From Amycolatopsis azurea DSM 43854 (GTDB lineage: Bacteria; Actinomycetota; Actinomycetes; Mycobacteriales; Pseudonocardiaceae): DNA of 64,000 nt. Shown here piece after piece: positions 16,320 through 24,652 of this stretch. A model generated the notes under the pieces. That model saw only the letters and a list, made by a program, of their open reading frames with translations, had not been told where the DNA came from and did no database searches. Position numbers and translations under genes: made by a program. Numbering within the stretch: the stretch's first letter is position 1; the number at the start of each line of letters is the position of its first letter. The stretch covers positions 124,075 through 188,074 of the forward strand of contig NZ_MUXN01000024.1 of NCBI RefSeq assembly GCF_001995215.1, read 5' to 3'.

Positions 16320-16994
16320 TCACTCGGCAGCTGTGCCCGCGGCGTCGGCGCGGAGTTCCGCGGCGGTGCGGCGGGCGTGGGCCAAGCCGTCGAGGATCCA
16401 CTGGGGCGGCTGCCTGTCGTTGGTCGCGATCCGCTCGTAGGCGGCGACCAGCCTTTCCGCGATCTTCAGCCGCGTGTCCGCAGCCGCCGGTTCGGTCCCG
16501 GTTTCGTCCTGCCCGGCGGGGATCGTGACGAGGGCCAGGCGCGTGGCCTGCGGGGGAGCCGCTCCCGCGCCGGACTCCACAGGAGCTTCGGGTTGCCGTT
16601 CCGGGACCGGCAAGCGGCGCAGGCGGAAGGACGTCTGGGCCGAATGTCCCGGCACACCGTCGAGGCGGGCGTTCTGCGAGGGGACGGGATCCGCCCGGAA
16701 TCGCACGACCGCCGGCCAGTACCGGGTGCGCGCCGATTGCGGTGTCGCGCCGTCGAGCGAGCGCGCGATCTCCTGCCAGGTCTTTCCGTCGAGCCTCGCG
16801 GCGACCACGGCCGCGTCGAGGATCTGCTGCGCCATCCCGATCAGGCCTGAGTGGTCCGGTGCGGCACGCGTGTCCTGATCGGCTGCCGTGTCCGCCCGGG
16901 CGGCGTTCACGGCGAGATCGGCCAGTTCCGCGGCGCGCGCGGCGAGCACCAGATGGGCCCGGGTGGTGGCGGGGACCGGGCGGCGTGTCGTCAC
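16320..16994 (-). CDS. Hypothetical protein with helix-turn-helix-like segment
   Basis: This protein has 224 aa from a GTG start with an excellent ribosome-binding site (GAGGAG, 6 bases upstream); the same frame continues to an ATG at 17099, but that would overlap a palindromic operator. The middle contains GKTWQEIARSLDG followed by S-A-R-T-R-Y-W, the look of a sigma-like or small actinobacterial HTH. Flanking parts are Ala/Pro/Gln-rich and low in complexity, and the C-terminus is helical. I do not recognise a named family. It is divergent from the ArsR gene, with a 16-bp palindrome between them, so it may be under the same control or be a regulator itself. Confidence 0.6.
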   Translation of the reverse strand: MTTRRPVPATTRAHLVLAARAAELADLAVNAARADTAADQDTRAAPDHSGLIGMAQQILDAAVVAARLDGKTWQEIARSLDGATPQSARTRYWPAVVRFRADPVPSQNARLDGVPGHSAQTSFRLRRLPVPERQPEAPVESGAGAAPPQATRLALVTIPAGQDETGTEPAAADTRLKIAERLVAAYERIATNDRQPPQWILDGLAHARRTAAELRADAAGTAAE

Positions 16995-17093
16995 CGTGCG
17001 CTCCTCGTGGCGGACCGGGAGGTCGACGAGGGGCTCGCGGGCTCCCGCATGCCGTGGCTCACAGGTGTACTCACCTTCTCTGAGTGTGCAGAC

Positions 17094-17109
17094 TTGCATA
17101 ATTATGCAA
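17094..17109. promoter_or_regulatory. Perfect 16-bp palindrome TTGCATAATTATGCAA
   Basis: An AT-rich perfect palindrome lies between the divergent HTH-like gene (start 16994) and the arsR-type gene (start 17275), 100 and 166 bases from their starts. AT-rich palindromes are typical targets of ArsR/SmtB repressors. From memory, the sequence also closely resembles the 16-bp ARG box bound by mycobacterial ArgR. Which protein binds cannot be decided from sequence alone. Confidence 0.65.
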
Positions 17110-17274
17110 TTTACCGGTGTGTGCTGGGGTTGAAGAAAACGCAGGCTATGACCTGATCGGGTGCGGTCGCGGTCGTTCCGCGCGGGGTGCTGTTTCGTGA
17201 GCGGCGAGGTCGGGCACGATTGTCGTCATGCGGACGGCCGGACCGATCCCTCCCTGTGCGGCGGACGGATATCG

Positions 17275-17640
17275 ATGAGCAGACCCCTGTATCAAGTGAA
17301 GGCGGAATTCTTCAAGACGCTGGGGCATCCCGTCCGGATCCGTGTGCTCGAGCTCCTCAGCGAGCGGGACCACCACGTCTCGGAACTGCTCGCCGACCTG
17401 GGCATCGAGCCCGCCAACCTGTCCCAGCAGCTCGCGGTGCTGCGCCGGGCCAAGCTGGTGGTGCCCCGCAAGGACGGTACGACCGTGTCCTATTCCTTGA
17501 CCAGTCCGTCGGTCGCGGAACTGCTCGCGGTCGCGCGGGGAATTCTCACCAGTGTCATCACCGGCCAGATGGAATTGCTCGACGATCTGCAGAATTCCGC
17601 CGGTGTTCCCGATGAAGCGAATTCGCCGGAAACGTCATGA
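17275..17640 (+). CDS. ArsR-family winged-helix regulator
   Basis: This 121-aa protein has a typical ArsR fold: FFKTLGHPVRIRVLELL followed by the recognition helix region VSELLADLGIEPANLSQQL and the wing VVPRKDGTTVSYSL. The usual metal-site cysteines of ArsR/SmtB (ELCVCDL-type) are absent, since the helix reads HHVSELLADL, so it probably senses something other than metal through that site. The C-terminal helix is longer than minimal ArsR proteins. The ATG at 17275 is chosen because the family's N-terminus begins there; the upstream extension has no family character. It probably represses itself through the upstream palindrome. Confidence 0.85.
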   Translation: MSRPLYQVKAEFFKTLGHPVRIRVLELLSERDHHVSELLADLGIEPANLSQQLAVLRRAKLVVPRKDGTTVSYSLTSPSVAELLAVARGILTSVITGQMELLDDLQNSAGVPDEANSPETS

Positions 17641-17894
17641 ACGACCATGCGGGCTATCGGGACGTGCGATCGTCTTCGATTTCCTGACCGGTATCGGCAT
17701 GCTTCCCGGTCAATTCGGAATTGCCGTCGCCGCCCCGAGAGGCTGCCCTCCTCGTTTCCTCGACCAGCGAGTCGAAGATGGGGGTTCCGCACAGCTCCAC
17801 ATGGTCCTCCATCGTGACGGTACGTCGTGCCCGGTCATCTTGCCCCGGAGCGGGTCGCTCGATCCAGTCCCGCCGGGCAATGCACTCGATAGAG

Positions 17895-17912
17895 CTCACC
17901 CTCGGGGGTGAG
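17895..17912. terminator. Short hairpin between converging genes
   Basis: CTCACCC and GGGTGAG pair around a TCGG loop between the end of the ArsR gene (+) and the end of the AraC-type gene (-), so it could terminate either. The remaining ~250 bases between the two genes (17641-17894) hold no convincing gene or further structure. Confidence 0.55.
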
Positions 17913-18962
17913 TTATTCACTCACGTGAAAATCAAGTGCAGGACACGTCGTCGTTCTCGTTTTCGCGGATGAAGCGGAAAAGGATTTCCTGGGTGTGCCG
18001 GTCAATTCAGCCGGCCCGGCGAACTCGACCCGGTAGCGGGTCGGAGTGGTGCCCAACGCGGCGGTGAAGTGCTCGCGCAGCCGGGCCGGAGTGCCGAAAC
18101 CCGACTGGGCGGCGACGGCGTCGACACCGAGCGCGGTCGTTTCGAGCAGGTGTCGAGCCAGTGAAAGGCGCTGTGCGACAAGCCAGTGGTGAACGGTGGT
18201 CCCGGTCCTGGCGCGGAAGGCGCGAGTGAAGGTGCTCCGGCTCATATGTGCTCGCGCGGCGAGCCCGTCGATGCTGTGCGGTGTCTCCAGCCGGGACTGC
18301 GCCCAGTTCATCACCTGGGTGAGGGGATCCTCGTCCGGGGCGGGGACCGGCAGTTCGATGAACTGGGCTTGGCCGCCGGGGCGGTGCGGCGCCGCGACGA
18401 TCCGGCGGGCGACGCGGTTGGCGACGACCTGGCCGGCCGTGCGGGCGAGCAGGTGAAGGCAGGTGTCGATACCGGCGGTCGCGCCCGCACCGGTCACGAC
18501 GTCGCCTTCGTCCACGTACAGCTCTTCGGGACACAGTTCGACGGAGGGAAAGCGCCTCCGGAACGTTTCGACCCATTTCCAGTGGGTGGTCGCGGCGCGC
18601 CCGTCGAGGATGCCGGCGTCGGCGAGGGCGAAGACTCCCAAGCAGAGCCCGACGACGAGCGCTCCCCGTTCATGCGCGGTGCGCAGGGCGGCGGACACGG
18701 GGGAGGGCGTCGGAGTCTCCGGGTCGGACCACCATGGCACGACCACGATGTCGGCCTCCGCGAGCGCGCCGAGGCCTGCGGGGACGTCGATGGCGTAGCC
18801 GGCGCTCGTGGTGAGACTGCCCGGTTCCAAGGCGGCGACCGTGATCGGCCACGGTTCCATGTCTCCCGCCGGTGATTCCGGCCCCCACACCAGCGACGGC
18901 ACGGCGAGATGGAACGGGCTGATCCCCTCGAACGCCAGGACGGCCACGTGTGGAGCGCTCAT
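17913..18962 (-). CDS. GlxA-type transcription regulator (DJ-1/PfpI plus AraC domain)
   Basis: The product has 349 aa from the ATG with a GAGAG site upstream. The N-terminal half is a glutamine-amidotransferase-like (DJ-1/PfpI) domain with the nucleophile-elbow motif GLCLGVFALA. The C-terminal third is an AraC/XylS DNA-binding domain (SIDGLAARAHMSRSTFTRAF, then GFGTPARLREHF). Such GlxA/FtrA-type regulators activate nearby catabolic genes. It is divergently transcribed from the isochorismatase-like hydrolase, with an inverted repeat between the two starts, so that hydrolase is the likely target. The tail after the AraC domain (about 30 residues, Ser/Thr/Lys-rich) is unusual. Confidence 0.9.
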   Translation of the reverse strand: MSAPHVAVLAFEGISPFHLAVPSLVWGPESPAGDMEPWPITVAALEPGSLTTSAGYAIDVPAGLGALAEADIVVVPWWSDPETPTPSPVSAALRTAHERGALVVGLCLGVFALADAGILDGRAATTHWKWVETFRRRFPSVELCPEELYVDEGDVVTGAGATAGIDTCLHLLARTAGQVVANRVARRIVAAPHRPGGQAQFIELPVPAPDEDPLTQVMNWAQSRLETPHSIDGLAARAHMSRSTFTRAFRARTGTTVHHWLVAQRLSLARHLLETTALGVDAVAAQSGFGTPARLREHFTAALGTTPTRYRVEFAGPAELTGTPRKSFSASSAKTRTTTCPALDFHVSE

Positions 18963-19003
18963 CGGGTCTCTCTTCTCGCGGATGTCGGCCGATCTCGACC
19001 ATG

Positions 19004-19041
19004 GCTGACCCGAATCCGTATCTCGATATCGGATCGGGTCA
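19004..19041. promoter_or_regulatory. Inverted repeat between the GlxA-type regulator and the isochorismatase gene
   Basis: TGACCCGAATCCG and CGGATCGGGTCA pair with one extra base, and the inner bases also fold back (GTATC tc GATAT). It lies midway in the 121-base divergent promoter region and is a candidate regulator site. Confidence 0.5.
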
Positions 19042-19083
19042 GGGATCATGGTAGCCGTACCCACCGAAAGCGAAGGAAACACG

Positions 19084-19674
19084 ATGACCAGCACCACTCT
19101 CCGCGAAATCAGCACCTTGCCGACGACACCGGCGGCGCTCTCGGACGCGACGGTGATCCTCGTCGACTACCAGAACACCTACACCCGCGGCGTGATGGAA
19201 CTCGACGGCTGGGAAGCGGCGCTCGACGAGGCCGCCACCTTGCTGGCACGCGCGCGGGCCGAGGGCGCGACGGTCATCCACGTCAAGCACGACGGCGGCG
19301 AGGGCAGTCCGTACGACCTCGAGGAGGAGATCGGCCAGATCCACGAACGCGTCGCCCCGGCCCCGGGCGAGCAGGTCGTGGTGAAGACCGCGCCGAACTC
19401 GTTCGTCGGCACCGAGTTGGGGGACCTGGTCGACGCCGCCGGACACCAGAACGTCGTCGTGGCCGGATTCATGACCCACATGTGCGTCACCTTCACCGCG
19501 GAAGGCGCGTTCCTGCGCGGAAACGCCCCGACCGTGGTGGCCGCCGCCTGTGCGACGCGCGCGCTCCCGTCCGTCGCCGGACCGGTGACCGCCGCGGACC
19601 AGCATCGCGCCGCCCTCGCCACGATCGGGGATCTCTACGCCGTCGTCGTCGCATCCACGGCCGACCTCGGCTAG
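19084..19674 (+). CDS. Isochorismatase-family cysteine hydrolase
   Basis: This 196-aa protein carries the family's catalytic triad: D28 in LVDYQNTY, K101 in VVKTAPNSF and C134 in FMTHMCVTF, the last preceded by the expected Thr-His-Met. These enzymes hydrolyse amides, nitriles or isochorismate. No fused carrier domain is present, so a siderophore role is unlikely. The ATG at 19084 has AAGGA upstream; the frame opens slightly earlier without a ribosome site. Divergent from the GlxA/AraC regulator, which probably controls it. Confidence 0.9.
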   Translation: MTSTTLREISTLPTTPAALSDATVILVDYQNTYTRGVMELDGWEAALDEAATLLARARAEGATVIHVKHDGGEGSPYDLEEEIGQIHERVAPAPGEQVVVKTAPNSFVGTELGDLVDAAGHQNVVVAGFMTHMCVTFTAEGAFLRGNAPTVVAAACATRALPSVAGPVTAADQHRAALATIGDLYAVVVASTADLG

Positions 19675-19695
19675 GGCCGTCGTGGCCGGTCCGAA

Positions 19696-19770
19696 GGCGT
19701 AACTCGCGTGATTGGAGGCGGAACTCATGTGATTGGACGGCGAACACGCGTGATCAGACGGCGAACTCGT
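19696..19770. repeat. Short tandem repeat, 21-22-bp unit, 3.5 copies
   Basis: Units start at 19696, 19717, 19739 and 19760 (partial) and follow the pattern GGCG-AAC-CGCGTGATTGGA with point changes. The array lies in the 152-base gap between the isochorismatase gene and the DUF6461-like gene. It gives no convincing coding frame and looks like a dispersed intergenic repeat of this genus. Confidence 0.65.
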
Positions 19771-19826
19771 TGTTCTGTCGGTGGCCCCCGCTACCGTGCC
19801 CGCGTTGCCGAACTGGGAGGGCTGGC

Positions 19827-21983
19827 ATGGAAAGACAGACAGAGGTACCGGCGGGGCTTGCGGACGCGCTCGTGCCGGTGGTCACGGAACTGATTCCGTT
19901 GCTGCGCGAGCGGATTCCACGTGATCCGGCGGCGGCGCTCGGCAGGCTCGGCGCGCCGGAAGCGAAGCCGGGTATGTTCGGCGTCGTCGCGGGTCGTCTG
20001 AGGGCGGACCCCGGCGAATTGTCGATGGCGAGCCGGCTGAGTTCGCTCGGCGTCCCCGTGTCCGAACGTTTGCTCGGTGCGCTCGAACTGACCTTGGACG
20101 AGTTGCCGGTCGCCGTTCCTGATGAAGTCGAGGCGGCGATTCCGGGGCCGGACGCGACGCCGTCGAGCTTCGGCTTCGGAATGGTGGGTGGGCCGAGCGC
20201 CGCGACCGACCTCGCGGTGCGCTTGCTCGACCAGCTGCGTCCGGGGATCTCGGACCTGGTCGTGACACTGGTCGCGGAACTGGCCGAAAATGCCGCCGTG
20301 GCGCCGTTGCTGACGGCCGCCCCGGAACTCACCGGCGAAGAAGAACTGGCGGCGGCGCACGGGGCGGCGCATCTCGCCTTGGCCGTCGCGGTCGCGCTAC
20401 CGGTTCTGCGGCGAGTGGAAGCTCCGCTGGTCGCGGGGACCTCTGCGGCGGTCGTCGGTGTCGCCTTGGGTGCGGTTGCGGCTCTGTTGAGCGAAATTCC
20501 GATGCCGCCCGCGTATGCGGCGGCGCTGCTGGAGAAACGCCGGGCCGAGTACGTGCTGCCGGTTTGGGCGTCGTGTGCGGCGGAGGTACGCGAGCATCGC
20601 TTCACCCTGGCCGAGCGTTCCGTCGTCGGCGAGGCCGACTTCAGCGGAAACGGCCTCGCCGTCGCGGTCGCGGGCGGGATCGCCGTACGGACCGGTCTCG
20701 ATGAAGGGCACATGGGGGTCTCGCTGCGGATCCTCGAGGGGCCACCGGACGAGCTGAACGTCGACTGGTGGGACGAGGTCGTCGAACTCTCCTGGCGAGC
20801 CGAGCGAGGCGACGCCGCTTTCGGCGAGGGCGACTCGCACCACTCGAGAACGCCGCCATGGCCGGGCGACTACCGGGTCCGGGTGCACGCGATCGGCAGG
20901 GACGGCGAGGAGCGTGAGCGCTACGAAATCCTGCTGTGGCAGGCACCTCCGGGCCCGGACATCGTGCACAAGCGCAGCGATCGGCTCGGTTACGTGGTCC
21001 GTGGCGAACCCGTGCCCGACATCGAGCCGCCACCGGAAGCCGCCCACCGGTGGATCAACGAAAGCCTGCTGGGAGAGGCCGCGACGGTCACCATGGTCAG
21101 CGGGGAATCGCTCGAAGACGTGCTCCGCGGCTTCGGGGCGGACCCGGCCGAGCCGGAGTCCGCCGAGGAACTCTCGCAAGAGTTCGACCTCGACCCCTGG
21201 GTTTCCGTGGTGGCCGTCGAGGGCGGTGTCCTGGCCGTCGAGTTCAACGGCTATCAGGGTTCGTACCCGAGGGTCCTGGAGTCGGTGTCCCAGGCGGGCC
21301 GGACGGCGAGCTTGTTCTGGAACATCAACGCGCTGACCCGGCTTTCCTTCGCCGACAACGGGAATGTTCTCACCTCGTTCGAACTCGGGCACGGGGGAGA
21401 TGTCTCGGACCCTGAGGTGCACGATGCCGTCGCCGACCTCGAATTCGACAGCTATCGCGACAGGCTGGAGAAGGGCCTCGTCGCCGTCGAGCGCTACAGC
21501 GGCTGCCGCCTGCGGCAGGAGGACATCCAGCGGATAGCCGAGGAGGACGTCGCCTACCGCATCTTGCCGCATCTGCCCGAGCTGTACCCCGAGGCGCGGA
21601 ACCCCGACGGTTCGCGTGCGTTCCCGGGGAGCGGCCCCTTGGACGCCGAAACCGATCGGCTGGCCTTCGTACCCGAGGAAACGTTGCGGGAGCTGGCCTG
21701 GCGGGCGGCGTCGGCAGCGGCGGAGCACGCCGGTGTCGCCGAAGATCCCGTCGTCGCCGCCGCACTCGCGGAGCGTCGTCTCAGCCCTGAGGCGGAACAC
21801 CTGGCCAGGCGATCACAACTGCGGGAGGGGCGGGAACACGCCTGGTTGTGGCAGGCGATCCACAACGCCACCAACCCGGACGCGCTGGCCGCCGCGATCA
21901 CCTCACTGGCCGCCGCCAGGTATGCCTCCGGGCCGAAAGGGGAGGAGTTGCTGGCGTACGCCCGGAGACTGGCTCGCGAGTAG
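19827..21983 (+). CDS. Hypothetical protein with DUF6461-like domain
   Basis: This is a 718-aa protein without a signal peptide. Residues ~1-210 are helical and Ala/Leu-rich, with two hydrophobic stretches near 150-210 (VAVALPVLRRV and AAVVGVALGAVAALL) that could be membrane-associated. The middle (about 250-400) is a beta-rich section. About 450-530 resembles DUF6461 (VSVVAVEGGVLAVEFNGYQG, then F-W-N-I-N-A-L and a FADNG turn). The C-terminus is helical. The open frame extends almost 1 kb further upstream but only as a shadow of the isochorismatase gene; the ATG after GGGAGG is the natural start. Its stop abuts the TetR gene's stop without a gap. Function unknown. Confidence 0.7.
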   Translation: MERQTEVPAGLADALVPVVTELIPLLRERIPRDPAAALGRLGAPEAKPGMFGVVAGRLRADPGELSMASRLSSLGVPVSERLLGALELTLDELPVAVPDEVEAAIPGPDATPSSFGFGMVGGPSAATDLAVRLLDQLRPGISDLVVTLVAELAENAAVAPLLTAAPELTGEEELAAAHGAAHLALAVAVALPVLRRVEAPLVAGTSAAVVGVALGAVAALLSEIPMPPAYAAALLEKRRAEYVLPVWASCAAEVREHRFTLAERSVVGEADFSGNGLAVAVAGGIAVRTGLDEGHMGVSLRILEGPPDELNVDWWDEVVELSWRAERGDAAFGEGDSHHSRTPPWPGDYRVRVHAIGRDGEERERYEILLWQAPPGPDIVHKRSDRLGYVVRGEPVPDIEPPPEAAHRWINESLLGEAATVTMVSGESLEDVLRGFGADPAEPESAEELSQEFDLDPWVSVVAVEGGVLAVEFNGYQGSYPRVLESVSQAGRTASLFWNINALTRLSFADNGNVLTSFELGHGGDVSDPEVHDAVADLEFDSYRDRLEKGLVAVERYSGCRLRQEDIQRIAEEDVAYRILPHLPELYPEARNPDGSRAFPGSGPLDAETDRLAFVPEETLRELAWRAASAAAEHAGVAEDPVVAAALAERRLSPEAEHLARRSQLREGREHAWLWQAIHNATNPDALAAAITSLAAARYASGPKGEELLAYARRLARE

Positions 21984-22562
21984 TCACCTGCTTGCGGACA
22001 ACAGGGCCCGGACGGCGCCGCGGACGCGGTCGGCGGCCTCGTCCGGCGTGGTGGCGTCGAGCTTGCCGTCCAGTTGCAGGAACGCGAGACCGTGGACGAC
22101 GGCCCATACCCCGATCGGGAGCGCGTCCGGATCGGCGTCCGGGAACACGCCGCCGACGATGCTCTTGAGGTAGCCGTTGATGGCGGCGGTCGCGGCGGCC
22201 CGTTCTTCGTCGCCGGGGTCACAGGGTTCGGTGAACATCACCTTGAACAGTGCCGGGTGCTCGATGGCGAACGAGACATAGGCGACGGCGATCTCGACGA
22301 GGTCTTCGGGCGTCGCGGGTGACGGATGGGCAGCGGCCAGCTTGACGGCGAGTTCGCGGTAGCCCTCGGCCGCGACGGCCGAAGCAAGTGCGTCGCGGTC
22401 CGCGAAATGCCGGTACGGCGCCGTCGCCGAGACACCCGCGCGGCGCGCTACCGCCCGGAGCGACAGGCTCGCGTCCCCGGTTTCCTCCAGCAGCTCCCGC
22501 GCCGCGCGGACACAGGCGTCTCGCAGGTCGCCGTGGTGGTACGACGCGTTCGCTTGCGACAC
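21984..22562 (-). CDS. TetR-family regulator
   Basis: This 192-aa protein has an N-terminal TetR helix-turn-helix (LSLRAVARRAGVSATAPYRHFADRDAL) and a C-terminal ligand domain of the WHG type (F-A-I-E-H-P-A-L-F-K-V-M-F and GVWAVVHGLAFLQLDG). It is divergent from the Old Yellow Enzyme operon, and two similar 21-bp imperfect palindromes lie in the shared promoter region, so it most likely represses that operon and itself. The ligand is unknown; an electrophile handled by the operon's enzymes would fit. Confidence 0.9.
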   Translation of the reverse strand: MSQANASYHHGDLRDACVRAARELLEETGDASLSLRAVARRAGVSATAPYRHFADRDALASAVAAEGYRELAVKLAAAHPSPATPEDLVEIAVAYVSFAIEHPALFKVMFTEPCDPGDEERAAATAAINGYLKSIVGGVFPDADPDALPIGVWAVVHGLAFLQLDGKLDATTPDEAADRVRGAVRALLSASR

Positions 22563-22576
22563 GGATCACCCTCCCT

Positions 22577-22626
22577 GATGTTTACAGTGCACACATCATC
22601 TGGTTAATGTGAGCACTGCACACATT
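22577..22626. promoter_or_regulatory. Two 21-bp operator-like palindromes for the TetR regulator
   Basis: The copy at 22606-22626 reads AATGTGAGCA-C-TGCACACATT, palindromic except for one mismatched pair around the central base. The copy at 22577-22597 begins GATGTTTACAG and ends GTGCACACATC, a weaker version of the same element. Both sit between the TetR start (22562) and the next gene start (22659). Two related palindromes in a divergent promoter are the classical TetR arrangement. Confidence 0.65.
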
Positions 22627-22658
22627 GTAGGCGAGGGAGATCCGAGAGGAGAAATGGG

Positions 22659-23937
22659 ATGACGAGCGCGCTGTTCTCGCCGTTGCGGCTGCGGTCCGGA
22701 CTGGAACTGGGCAACCGGATCGCGAAGGTGGCCATGGAGGAGAACATGGCCGGTGACGGGCAACTGCCGGGCGAGTCCCTGCTGGAGTTGTACCGGCGCT
22801 GGGGGCCAGGGCGGCGCCGGGCTGCTGATCACGGGCAACGTCATGGTGCACGCCGAGGCGCTGACCGGCCCCGCCGGCGTGGTGCTCGACGCCGCGGCCC
22901 CCTTGGAGCCGTTCGCCGAGTGGGCGAGGGCGGGCAGGTCCGGCGGCGCGGCGATGTGGATGCAGATCAACCATCCGGGCCGTCAGGTGCAGGCCGACAT
23001 GCCCGGCGTCGTCTGGGGTCCCTCCGCGGTCGGCGTCGACGTCGGACGGCACAGCAGCCGCTTCGGCCGTCCCAGCGCGATGACCCCTGAGCAGATCGAG
23101 GCCACCGTCGCGCGGTTCGCGGTCACGGCCGCCCGGGCCGAACAGGCGGGGTTCGACGGCGTGGAGATCCACGCGGCACATGGCTACCTGCTGTCGCAGT
23201 TCCTCTCGCCGCTGGTCAACCGGCGTGACGACGAGTGGGGCGGCTCGCTGCCGAACCGGGTCCGGATGCTGCTGGACGTCGTGCGCGCCGTGCGCGAGGC
23301 CGTCTCGCCGTCGTTCGCCGTCGCGGTGAAGCTGAACTCCGCCGATTTCCAGCGCGGTGGATTCGACGCGGACGACGCTCGCGAGGTGATCGCGATGCTC
23401 GAACCACTCGGTGTCGACCTGGTCGAGCTTTCCGGCGGCAGCTACGAGAGCCCGGCGATGTCCGGCCGTCCCGCGGACGCGCGCACTCAGGCCCGTGAAG
23501 CCTATTTCCTCGATCTGGCAAGGGATCTGGTGAAGACGAGCCCGCTGCCGCTGATGCTGACCGGCGGCATCACCCGCCGCGACACCGCCGAAGGCGTCCT
23601 CGAAGGCGGCGTCGCCGTGGCAGGGATGGGTACCGCGCTGGCCGTCACCCCGGATCTGCCGAACCGCTGGCGGGAGGGTGGCGAGGCCGTGCGGAACCTG
23701 CGCCCGGTGACCTGGTCGGACAAAGCACTCGCTTCGGCCGCGAGTATGGCTCAGGTCCGGCACCAGTTGCGCCGGATCGCCCGTGGTCGCCGTCCGGCGC
23801 CCGGCACTCACCCGGCTTGGGCGCTGCTCGCCGAGCGACGTCGGCAGCGGAGCGCGTTGCGCGGCTACCGTGCCTGGCTGTCCACAAGGGAGCACGATGT
23901 GGACGTCATGCCCGAAGTGACGGGAAAGGTGAAGTGA
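22659..23937 (+). pseudogene. Old Yellow Enzyme family oxidoreductase, frameshifted
   Basis: The first ~48 codons (MTSALFSPLRLRSGLELGNR and on to LLELYRRWG) are a perfect OYE start. The remainder (QGGAGLLITGNVMV through the FMN/substrate motifs EIHAAHGYLLSQFLSP and the conserved NRRDDEWGGS) lies in the +1 frame. The switch falls in a run of five G at 22801-22805: deleting one G restores RRWGQGGAGLL, as in the family. The gene is therefore broken, or the assembled sequence has one G too many. An intact enzyme would reduce activated alkenes with FMN and NAD(P)H. A good ribosome site (GAGAGGAG) precedes the ATG, and the stop overlaps the next start (TGATG). Selection appears to have kept the downstream part clean, so the lesion is recent or a sequencing error. 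Confidence 0.85.
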
Positions 23938-24635
23938 TGACCAAGGTTCTGTTCGTGATCTCGGCGGCCGACCGCTGGACGCTCGACGACGGCACGGTGC
24001 ATCCTTCGGGTTATTGGGCCGAAGAAGTCGCCGTACCGCACCGAATCTTTTCGGAAGCAGGCTGGGAAATCACCGTCGCGACGCCGGGTGGGGAGGCCCC
24101 GACGCTCGACCGGCTCAGTCTCGGCGTCGCCGGTGGAATGCCGGGCAAACGCCGCGAGGTGAAGGCTTACCTCGACGGCATCGAGAGCGCGCTCGCACAT
24201 CCGGTCGCGCTCGACACGGTCGACGCGAACGAGTTCGATCTCGTGTTCTACCCGGGCGGCCACGGCCCGATGGAGGATCTCGCCTACGACGCCACTTCCG
24301 GCGCGCTGCTGGCCGAGCGGTTGGCCTCCGGGAAACCGCTCGCGCTGTTGTGTCACGCACCGGCGGCGATCCTGGCGGCCACCGGAACCGACGGCGCCTC
24401 ACCCTTCGCCGGATACCGGATGACCGGACTGTCCAATCGGGAGGAACTGCTCAACCGGTTCGCGAAGAAAGCGCCCTGGTTGCTGGAGGACCGACTGAAG
24501 GACGCAGGTGTCGATTACTCGAAGGGGCTGGTCCCGCTGCGCCCCCACGTCGTGGTCGACAGGAACCTCTACACCGGACAGAACCCGCAATCCTCGAAGG
24601 AACTGGCCACGCGGCTACTCGCCGACGTGGGCTGA
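23937..24635 (+). CDS. DJ-1/PfpI family protein (type 1 GATase-like)
   Basis: This 232-aa protein has the DJ-1/PfpI fold. The nucleophile C139 sits in LALLCHAPAA with the adjacent H140, and the conserved acid is in the WAEE segment (E29/E30). The layout resembles the Hsp31/YajL-like group of glyoxalase III or chaperone proteins. It overlaps the OYE gene by one base (TGATG), so the group may detoxify reactive carbonyl or electrophilic compounds under the TetR regulator. The precise activity (glyoxalase, amidase, chaperone) is not determined by sequence. Confidence 0.88.
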   Translation: MTKVLFVISAADRWTLDDGTVHPSGYWAEEVAVPHRIFSEAGWEITVATPGGEAPTLDRLSLGVAGGMPGKRREVKAYLDGIESALAHPVALDTVDANEFDLVFYPGGHGPMEDLAYDATSGALLAERLASGKPLALLCHAPAAILAATGTDGASPFAGYRMTGLSNREELLNRFAKKAPWLLEDRLKDAGVDYSKGLVPLRPHVVVDRNLYTGQNPQSSKELATRLLADVG

Positions 24636-24652
24636 GCTACAGGAGTTCACTC

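Noticed and set aside
17552..17911. 119-codon frame after the ArsR gene
   Set aside because: Starts inside the ArsR gene, no ribosome site, and runs through the terminator hairpin.
19696..19770. CRISPR-like array
   Set aside because: The units are contiguous with no unique spacers and only 21-22 bases long; it is a simple tandem repeat.
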